Shown here piece by piece: positions 1-5,075 of a stretch of 5,075 nucleotides of DNA. Below the pieces are notes generated by a model that saw only the letters and a list, made by a program, of their open reading frames with translations, did not search any database and was not told the origin of the DNA. How positions within the stretch are numbered: the first letter of the stretch is position 1; the number at the start of each line of letters is the position of its first letter. The DNA lies in the NCBI GenBank assembly GCA_025455225.1, contig JALOMY010000252.1, positions 1 to 5,075 of the forward strand, in the 5' to 3' direction. A program made the position numbers and the translations under genes. This DNA is from Cyclobacteriaceae bacterium (GTDB taxonomy: Bacteria; Bacteroidota; Bacteroidia; Cytophagales; Cyclobacteriaceae).

Positions 1-269
1 CCTTTGATTTTTGAAAGCCCTTTTGCATCATTAGCATAACGCGCCAGGTGCTGGGGTGTGGGTCGCGCATCGATTACATGGTACCGCTTCACATAAAAAA
101 TATAACCGTTTTTACCGTCTTCGTTCTTTACGTCCTTCCAGGCCGATATCTTGCCTTTATATTCAACAATACGTTTTCCTTTTGGAATGTCTACTTTGGT
201 GAATAACCCCTTACCTGCATTGGGCAAAGTTGATTTCTTCACATAAAGATGTTTCTCGTATAAGGCCAT
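1..269 (-). CDS. SET-domain protein, N-terminal part (runs off left edge)
   Basis: The ATG at 269-267 opens a frame without a stop to the window edge, giving 89 full codons that begin MALYEKHLYVKKS. The translation has the layout of a short stand-alone bacterial SET protein. GKGLFT lies at residues 20-24 in the context NAGKGLFT, IPKGKRIVEYKGK follows at 28-40, then YIFYVKRYHVIDA at 56-68 and ARYANDAKG at 76-84. The last segment corresponds to the RFINHSC-like cofactor-binding motif of eukaryotic SET methyltransferases, which bacterial members often write as RYxNDA. The family transfers a methyl group from S-adenosylmethionine to protein lysines. The bacterial targets are mostly unknown, so the substrate here cannot be named. 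The catalytic C-terminal part, including the late Tyr, is outside the window. There is no signal peptide, so it is probably cytoplasmic. It sits 80 bp after the DUF2490 stop on the same strand and could share its transcript. Confidence 0.85.
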   Translation of the reverse strand, partial: MALYEKHLYVKKSTLPNAGKGLFTKVDIPKGKRIVEYKGKISAWKDVKNEDGKNGYIFYVKRYHVIDARPTPQHLARYANDAKGLSKIK

Positions 270-349
270 TATTCAATAAACTTAAGCGGCCGCGAAGTTA
301 GAAGTATTTATTACACACCTGCAAAACCGTTAGAATTAATTGAGGGCGC

Positions 350-1090
350 CTATTGGCGTGGACGATAATCCAGGTTATGGAAAACAAATAACCGGATAGC
401 ATCCGTTCGGATAAACTCGTTTCCACTGGGGCGCTGTAGAAATACATTGAGATAACCTATATGCGCGTTCAGGCTCCTGGTAAACTGGTAACCAATACCT
501 GCAAAAAACCGGTTTTGATCGAAGTAATTGTAAACAATCTCCTTTCCAAAATTGATCATGACTTCATCGCTCACGAAAAGAAATGGCGTTTTGGGCTCAA
601 CCACATTTCCCTTTAAAGGAATGGTGAGACTGATGTTGTACCGGATGCGGAAATTAAATGAATAATCATCCGACAACACATTATCGACAACATTTCGTCT
701 GAAGCGTTCCTCCAGGCGGAAGTATTGCATGGAAGAGAAATGTTTGCGCTTATCAAACCATTGAATTTGTTGCCAGGGCCGATGCTCAGGAATATCAGGC
801 GTTTCAGACGAAGCCGAATACGCTGTTACATAGGCGTAGCCTGCCGTAAGCCGTGTTTGGTCCGTTATATAATAGGTATATCCCGGGCGGAAAATAGTTA
901 CCCCCAGGCGATCAGTAAAATCATCTGTAAAACGAAAGTGTGCATCAAACCACAAACCCGACCGATTGGTAAATCGGGTTTGGTTGAAATAAGCAAACCA
1001 GGCCTGTTCACTTTCCGTTATTTCCTTTTCCTGGGCCAGGCAGAGAAATGGAAAAAATATAAATACAACAGACCAATGCTTAGGACTCAT
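350..1090 (-). CDS. DUF2490 family protein, predicted outer membrane beta-barrel
   Basis: This 246-residue protein starts at the ATG at 1090-1088 (MSPKHWSVVFIFF). The N-terminus is a signal peptide with a hydrophobic core at residues 7-18 and a likely signal peptidase I cut after LCLA at 19, before QEKE. No lipobox is seen. The mature part alternates aromatic and polar residues in strand-like runs, as in small beta-barrels. It carries the family-like segments EHRPWQQ and FRLEERFRR, which I recognise as DUF2490. DUF2490 proteins are common in Bacteroidota and have no established function. A longer reading from a TTG at 1120 is possible, but that codon lies inside the terminator hairpin of the upstream gene and would put ten odd residues before a good signal peptide, so the ATG is preferred. 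The stop is TAG at 350-352. The gene follows the peroxiredoxin and precedes the SET gene on the same strand. Confidence 0.85.
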   Translation of the reverse strand: MSPKHWSVVFIFFPFLCLAQEKEITESEQAWFAYFNQTRFTNRSGLWFDAHFRFTDDFTDRLGVTIFRPGYTYYITDQTRLTAGYAYVTAYSASSETPDIPEHRPWQQIQWFDKRKHFSSMQYFRLEERFRRNVVDNVLSDDYSFNFRIRYNISLTIPLKGNVVEPKTPFLFVSDEVMINFGKEIVYNYFDQNRFFAGIGYQFTRSLNAHIGYLNVFLQRPSGNEFIRTDAIRLFVFHNLDYRPRQ

Positions 1091-1103
1091 AAGTGTAAAA
1101 TTC

Positions 1104-1139
1104 AAAAAAATAAGGGACAAGTTGTTGTTTGTCCCTTAT
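1104..1139 (-). terminator. Intrinsic terminator of the peroxiredoxin gene
   Basis: Read on the minus strand, ATAAGGGACAA (1139-1129) pairs perfectly with TTGTCCCTTAT (1120-1110). This is an 11-bp stem around an 8-base loop, ACAACAAC. The stem runs directly into a tract of seven T (1110-1104). It begins 37 bases after the peroxiredoxin stop codon, which is the expected position and orientation for a Rho-independent terminator. There is no matching T-tract on the plus-strand side, so it is one-directional. The tract ends only 13 bases before the DUF2490 ATG. Confidence 0.88.
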
Positions 1140-1176
1140 CGTAAATATACGTGATCCTGTTTTACAACCTAACCGA

Positions 1177-1809
1177 TCATAGGTTTGGTTGCGGAGTTGT
1201 GCGGAGATAGGGTTTGATTCGTTTATGCCCTTTCGGAAATTTCTGCGGTATATCTTCGTCTTTAACAGCCGTTGTGATAATTACATCTTCACCATGTTTC
1301 CAGTTCGCTGGTGTTGCCACACTGTACTCTGCCGTAAGCTGAAGGCTTTCAACCACCCTGAAAATCTCATCGAAGTTCCTGCCCGTGGATGCCGGGTAGG
1401 TAATCATTAACTTGATTTTCTTATCTGGCCCGATTATAAAGACTGAACGTACGGTAAACTTGTCAACGTTCGGGTGTACCATGCCGTACAGGTTGGCCAC
1501 TTTAAACTCTGGATCAGCAATGAGAGGATAATTCACCGTTGTATGTTGTGTTTCATTGATATCCGATATCCACTTCAAATGTGATTCTAACGGGTCGGCA
1601 CTGATGGCAATTACTTTAACATTACGGTTTTTGAATTGATCCGCCAACTTGGCCATTGTGCCAAGCTCAGTCGTGCACACCGGAGTAAAATCAGCCGGGT
1701 GGGAAAACAGAATTCCCCAATTGTTACCGAGCCATTCATGAAAATGAATAGTGCCCTCTGTTGTTTCAGCTGTGAAATCAGGGGCGATGTCGCCTAATCG
1801 AAGAGACAT
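1177..1809 (-). CDS. 1-Cys peroxiredoxin, Prx6 family
   Basis: A complete 210-residue protein from the ATG at 1809, a normal length for bacterial Prx6-type enzymes. These reduce hydrogen peroxide and organic peroxides in the cytoplasm through a peroxidatic cysteine. The active-site signature is clear: HPADFTPVCTTELG with His37, Thr42 and Cys45, and the catalytic Arg121 in TVRSVF. The family-typical GPDKKIKL, YPASTGRNFDEI (138-149), SLQLTAE and TPANWKHG follow. The C-terminal arm ends in YLRTTPQPNL, close to the YTPQP tail of animal PRDX6. Cys45 is the only cysteine in the chain, so there is no resolving cysteine and an external thiol must recycle it. At the position of the phospholipase serine of human PRDX6 (GDSWG) the sequence has GNNWG (Asn30), so phospholipase A2 activity by that mechanism is not expected. 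The gene lies 80 bp after the receptor gene and ends at a strong terminator. Confidence 0.96.
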   Translation of the reverse strand: MSLRLGDIAPDFTAETTEGTIHFHEWLGNNWGILFSHPADFTPVCTTELGTMAKLADQFKNRNVKVIAISADPLESHLKWISDINETQHTTVNYPLIADPEFKVANLYGMVHPNVDKFTVRSVFIIGPDKKIKLMITYPASTGRNFDEIFRVVESLQLTAEYSVATPANWKHGEDVIITTAVKDEDIPQKFPKGHKRIKPYLRTTPQPNL

Positions 1810-1815
1810 AGTTTT

Positions 1816-1834
1816 GTTAGTTAGTTAGTTAGTT
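1816..1834. repeat. Tetranucleotide tandem repeat (GTTA) in peroxiredoxin leader
   Basis: The plus strand reads GTTA four times followed by GTT, a 19-base perfect period-4 tract. On the coding strand it is an AACT/CTAA repeat that ends six bases before the peroxiredoxin ATG. It falls in the 5' untranslated leader, where a ribosome would bind. A change in copy number would alter the spacing or structure of the leader without changing the protein. Confidence 0.85.
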
Positions 1835-1840
1835 TAAAAG

Positions 1841-1889
1841 AATTTATACTGACCAATTTAGTTCAATTTATAGGTGCATTCAATTTATA
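1841..1889 (-). promoter_or_regulatory. Candidate promoter/operator region of the peroxiredoxin gene
   Basis: This AT-rich stretch holds a perfect 11-base direct repeat, TATAAATTGAA on the coding strand, at 1889-1879 and 1872-1862. Shorter related copies follow: TAAATTG at 1860-1854 and TATAAATT at 1848-1841. A loose sigma-type pair, TTGAAT, then 17 bases, then TAAATT, can be drawn through the repeats. The Bacteroidota consensus box TANNTTTG is not matched exactly. The repeats could be binding sites of a regulator, or just chance in AT-rich sequence. The region starts at the receptor stop codon, and no terminator for the receptor gene is seen here, so read-through into the peroxiredoxin gene is also possible. 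Confidence 0.3.
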
Positions 1890-4445
1890 TTAATATGAAT
1901 ACCGAAGGGTGATTCCATAGGTTCTGGGATCGCTCAGCACACCAGCAAAATGACCCGCATTTCCGCCTGCTGGCAACAATTGTTCAAAATAGTCTTTGTT
2001 TGTAAGATTGCGTGACCATAGTGTTAAAGAAAGTCCTTTTCGGGTACGAAAGCCAGCCCTGGCATTAAGCATCATGTAACCATCTATATTCAGGAATGCC
2101 GATGGCGTAGGACTTGAAGAAAATTCAGAACGATAATAGGTATCCAATGCAATAAAGAAACTGCCCGCCTGACGGAAGAAGTTTGCTGGCAAAGCATATT
2201 CTCCACCAAATGAACTCGCCCATCTCGAAATACCTGGAAGCCGTTCTCCCGAAATATCCTTAAAGGCTACGGCAACACCATCAACGGTCTTTCCTGTTTC
2301 TTCAAGGGGAAGGGGCGCATTAGTAAACGTAACATACTTCCCATCCGTGTAGGCAAGGGCTCCATAAAAAGTATAATGCTTGTTCAACGAGATACTGGCA
2401 TCCAGTTCCAGACCACGTACATTCACTTCATCTGCATTGGCTATATACCCGCGGTTAACACCCAATTCAGGTGACTGCACATTCGTTTGGTAATCATCAA
2501 TACTGGTATTGAAAAACGTGATATTGAAAACTGAGTTATCAATAGGTGTGGTCTTTACTCCAAACTCAAGATGCTTCACATATTCTGGTTTTATTACCGC
2601 AAGATCTGTTGCAGGCTGGCCGGCTATTGTCGGAAGCCCCGCCACATTAACACCAACTGGTTTAAAGCTGGTCGACCAGGTTGCATACGCATTGATACGC
2701 TTGTTTGCCCTGTACGCAGCCGTAATGTTATAGGTCAGATTATTCTCATCAGCATCGGCAACATAAGATTGATCACTGTATACGCTTCTCTTTAAGGCAA
2801 GCAAGGCAGGATCATCGGTCTCTAAGCCACCATACGTTTTCCGATCGTACACCACATCCTTTTTATCATAATTGAAACGGATACCGGGCATGATATGAAG
2901 TCCTTTCAGAATCTCCCAATCGATGTTAGCGAATACAGCTGCACTCCATGATTTGATCGAGGATTTTGTACTGATTCCATATCCATCAAAAAGACCCGGT
3001 GTTGACCACAAGTCGCTCGGAGTGCTTTGTGAAAATCGCCACTGTGCTGAACCGGATTCTTCAGTGCCGTTGATTTTGACTTCCTGATCAATATAGAAGA
3101 GACCCACTACACCACTTAACCTGGATGTAAACTCACCAGCGTATCGTATTTCCTGTGACCAATTTTTGTGCTTCGCTGGATTTTGTGATTTCGCCAGCGC
3201 CTGCAAACCTGTAAAGTCACGATCGTTGGACGGGTCCCAATCCCAATAACGCCATGCTGTTGTTGACGTAAGGGTGCCTGGTCCTATTTTCTGATCAATA
3301 TTGAGCGAAATACCCCCTAAATCATTGCCCGATTTCCAGGGTGTATCGTGATCGATGATCCGGTCGAATGCGCTAAGGCTGGGCAATGAATAATTAAGAT
3401 CAGAAATTATGGCATTGAATTGCCGATAGGGTGCGCGCTGAGTCTGAACTACTCCGGCAACAACCTGCGCGTAACCATCCGGGCGTTGTTGTGAAGCATC
3501 GGCAGTCAGTGTTATTGACGTGTTATCGGTGGGTTCATATAGTATCTGCCCTCGTAGGCCAAGGTTATTGATATCGTTGGTGAATTTTCCTGTGCTTATG
3601 TTCTCGATAATGCCGTCACGCTGGGTGCCCGAGAATGAGAGACGGGCAGCGATCTTCTTGCTAAGTGGCCCGGTAATAAAACTTTTAGCCTGAATATAAC
3701 CGTAGTTTCCATAACTGACCTCAAACTCAGCACCGGGCATAAAGCTTGCTTTGCGTGTCGTTATGTTGAATGCACCAGCGGTAGTATTCTTACCAAAAAG
3801 TGTTCCTTGAGGCCCGCGTAAAACCTCTATTTGGTCAATATCGATGAAATCAAATGTAGCTGCTGCCGGCCGGGCGTAATATACACCATCCACATAAAAG
3901 CCAACACCTGGATCAAGTCCATCGTTGGTAAGACCAAATGGTGATCCTATTCCGCGGATATTAATACCTGTATTCCTGGGGTTGGAAGAATAAAGCTGAA
4001 CTGATGGAATAAGTTCCTTCACGCGGTTTACATTAAAGGCACCAGCCTGATCAATTTGCATACCACTAACCACGGCAATTGGAATAGGAATATTTTGGGG
4101 TATTTCTTCTCTGCGTCTTGAAGTAACCACTACCTCATTCAGCAAACCATCTTCAATGAGGGTAATCTCAAGAGGCTCATCTAAAAGTTCATACACCTCA
4201 ACTTCTTGAGTTTTAAAACTAACAAAACTTATGACAAGGGTAAACGGTAACTTGGCTGGAGCGGCAAGTCTGAACTCACCATGATCATCGGCAACAGTAA
4301 ATGCATTGGTACCCTTTACAGAAACCGTTGCACCAACTAGTGGAGTCTCATCACTGCTTCGTATAGCACCTGCAATATAGCTTTGCGAAAAAGTTGATGA
4401 GAAGAAGAGTAAGATAAGTTTTGACGTGAGTAGAACTCGAATCAT
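1890..4445 (-). CDS. TonB-dependent outer membrane receptor with CarboxypepD_reg-like N-terminal domain
   Basis: A complete 851-residue protein from the ATG at 4445. Residues 1-20 are a signal peptide (MIRVLLTSKLILLFFSSTFS). Residues 22-100 form a CarboxypepD_reg-like domain with the usual PLVGATVSVKGT and DDHGEFRL segments. A TonB-box-like EVVVTSR lies at 104-110. The plug domain (about 113-230) has INIRGIG, GVGFYVDGVYYARP and IEVLRGPQGTLFGKNTTAG. The rest is a 22-strand-type barrel ending in the aromatic strand YGITLRYSY. Such receptors import scarce ligands across the outer membrane using energy from TonB-ExbBD. It is not a typical SusC protein: the SusC plug signature is absent and no SusD gene is adjacent. 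The plug resembles the iron-complex/broad-substrate receptors common in Proteobacteria. The ligand cannot be read from the sequence. The upstream gene encodes a PstS-like binding protein 78 bp away on the same strand, a possible functional partner. The leader has no Shine-Dalgarno sequence. Confidence 0.95.
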   Translation of the reverse strand: MIRVLLTSKLILLFFSSTFSQSYIAGAIRSSDETPLVGATVSVKGTNAFTVADDHGEFRLAAPAKLPFTLVISFVSFKTQEVEVYELLDEPLEITLIEDGLLNEVVVTSRRREEIPQNIPIPIAVVSGMQIDQAGAFNVNRVKELIPSVQLYSSNPRNTGINIRGIGSPFGLTNDGLDPGVGFYVDGVYYARPAAATFDFIDIDQIEVLRGPQGTLFGKNTTAGAFNITTRKASFMPGAEFEVSYGNYGYIQAKSFITGPLSKKIAARLSFSGTQRDGIIENISTGKFTNDINNLGLRGQILYEPTDNTSITLTADASQQRPDGYAQVVAGVVQTQRAPYRQFNAIISDLNYSLPSLSAFDRIIDHDTPWKSGNDLGGISLNIDQKIGPGTLTSTTAWRYWDWDPSNDRDFTGLQALAKSQNPAKHKNWSQEIRYAGEFTSRLSGVVGLFYIDQEVKINGTEESGSAQWRFSQSTPSDLWSTPGLFDGYGISTKSSIKSWSAAVFANIDWEILKGLHIMPGIRFNYDKKDVVYDRKTYGGLETDDPALLALKRSVYSDQSYVADADENNLTYNITAAYRANKRINAYATWSTSFKPVGVNVAGLPTIAGQPATDLAVIKPEYVKHLEFGVKTTPIDNSVFNITFFNTSIDDYQTNVQSPELGVNRGYIANADEVNVRGLELDASISLNKHYTFYGALAYTDGKYVTFTNAPLPLEETGKTVDGVAVAFKDISGERLPGISRWASSFGGEYALPANFFRQAGSFFIALDTYYRSEFSSSPTPSAFLNIDGYMMLNARAGFRTRKGLSLTLWSRNLTNKDYFEQLLPAGGNAGHFAGVLSDPRTYGITLRYSY

Positions 4446-4523
4446 AAAATTTAGTGTTAGTTCTGATATTTAGTATTTCACAATAACAGGAAGTATTCAA
4501 CATTAAGGAGAAGTCGTCTCCAA

Positions 4524-5075
4524 TCATTCGTCATTTTCTTTCAGAATCCAATCGCTTTGCTTCCCTTCCACACGTGAAGGATCCGGTTTAAAAAAACCAA
4601 ATGCATGAAGTTCTTTAGCGCCATTCGTGAGTACCCAATGCAAAAAAGAATAAACAACCGCGTTGGCATTGTTACTGTCAACCGATAAATGGATATGTCC
4701 GGTTGGAATATTTTGGATTTTTCGTGGATCGTCCCATTCCCATTTAAGTCAACAGGAAGAATTGTTATTCCCGAGATTGGGTTTCCGGTTTTCAGATCAT
4801 AAAGGAAATTCAGTGGCAGATAAGTAAGTGCTGTAGAGTCGCGAAGCACAGCTTTTAGCAGATGCTCGTCAGCACCTGCAATGGACTTACCCTGGATATC
4901 TTTTTGTTGATATCCAAAGTAACTGGAAAATGTTATTGGTGAACCTGCCTTTTGCAATCGCGTGTAAATAGTATACGGCTCCTTAACCGTTTCCTTTTTA
5001 TCAGAAAGAATATCATAAAAGAAGAGTTGCCGGATCAATTCACGATTCAACCCCTTTACTGAATATGTTCTTGAA
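4524..5075 (-). pseudogene. PstS-like periplasmic substrate-binding protein, C-terminal part, frameshifted
   Basis: The gene enters from the right edge in an open frame (SRTYSVKGLNRELIRQLFF), so the true start is outside the window; a TTG at 5050 is merely internal. The segments YTIYTR, SPITFSSYFGYQQKDIQGK, AGADEHLLKAVLRDST, LTYLPLNFLYDLKTG and ITILPVDLNG resemble phosphate/oxyanion ABC-type binding proteins of the PBP-like domain. After VDLNG the meaningful protein continues in another frame: WDDPRKIQNIPTGHIHL, FLHWVLTNGAKELHAFGFF, then KPDPSRVEGKQSDWI, ending at TGA (4526-4524). If the frame is not corrected, translation runs in the wrong frame to 4541. The break is a -1 shift near 4736, in AATGGGAATGGG. 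One extra base there would give VDLNG, Lys or Asn, then WDDPRKI. About 183 residues are visible. It may be a decayed gene or a base-call error. It precedes the receptor gene by 78 bp. Confidence 0.72.

Noticed and set aside
286..293. GCGGCCGC palindrome in an otherwise AT-rich gap before the SET gene
   Set aside because: It resembles a cloning site, but no vector sequence flanks it and the genes on both sides are ordinary, so it is probably chance.
1091..1120. TTG start at 1120 for the DUF2490 protein, adding ten residues
   Set aside because: The TTG lies in the terminator stem, and the ATG at 1090 gives a normal signal peptide.
725..1144. Plus-strand open frame of 139 codons opposite the DUF2490 gene
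   Set aside because: It lies antisense to a well-supported gene, its translation is rich in Arg, Cys and Ile without domain features, and it crosses the terminator hairpin.
2668..2679. Perfect 12-base palindrome CTGGTCGACCAG
   Set aside because: About one such palindrome is expected by chance in 5 kb, and it is fully explained by receptor codons.
2509..2795. Two overlapping plus-strand open frames opposite the receptor gene
   Set aside because: Both are short, antisense to a clear coding region, and show no recognisable protein pattern.
2906..3091. Minus-strand 61-codon frame inside the receptor gene
   Set aside because: It is an out-of-frame shadow of the receptor barrel sequence.
4446..4500. 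Promoter-like pair TTGAAT and AATACT, 17 bases apart, upstream of the receptor
   Set aside because: The second box is a poor match to either sigma-70 or the Bacteroidota TANNTTTG consensus, so it is too weak to annotate.
4507..4521. Short stem GGAGA / TCTCC after the binding-protein stop, as a possible terminator
   Set aside because: It has only five pairs and no T-tract follows in the transcript direction, so it is not a convincing terminator.
4893..4916. Inverted repeat TGGATATC / GATATCCA with an 8-base loop
   Set aside because: It lies inside the binding-protein coding sequence (YQQKDIQ), has no T-tract after it, and is low in GC.

Overview
The window looks like chromosomal DNA from a Bacteroidota species, probably of the Cytophagales/Chitinophagales type. 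Three things suggest this: a TonB-dependent receptor with an N-terminal CarboxypepD_reg-like extension, a DUF2490 outer-membrane-type protein, and start codons preceded by AT-rich leaders without a Shine-Dalgarno sequence. No taxonomic assignment can be proven from the window. All five genes lie on the minus strand, so transcription runs from high to low coordinates. They are closely packed, with gaps of about 80-90 bp.

In transcription order: (1) 5075-4524 is the C-terminal part of a PstS-like periplasmic substrate-binding protein. Its start lies beyond the right edge, and its reading frame is broken by a one-base (or 3n+1) loss near 4736. (2) 4445-1890 is a complete 851-residue TonB-dependent outer membrane receptor with no SusD partner in view. 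(3) 1809-1177 is a complete 1-Cys peroxiredoxin of the Prx6 family, followed by a strong intrinsic terminator at 1104-1139. (4) 1090-350 is a DUF2490 protein with a signal peptide; the first usable ATG is at 1090. (5) 269-1 is the N-terminal part of a small SET-domain protein that runs off the left edge.

The first two genes could form an uptake unit, with the receptor crossing the outer membrane and the binding protein in the periplasm. A phosphate-type or related anionic substrate is only an inference from the PstS-like family. The peroxiredoxin has its own AT-rich leader with direct repeats and a GTTA tandem repeat, so it may be controlled separately. The DUF2490 and SET genes have no evident functional link to the others.

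I see no mobile element, CRISPR array, RNA gene or phage gene, and no clear new multi-gene system. The points most worth checking are the frameshift in the binding protein, the receptor/binding-protein pairing, the terminator set directly against the DUF2490 start codon, and the repeats in the peroxiredoxin leader. There is no gene-free stretch longer than 300 bases.
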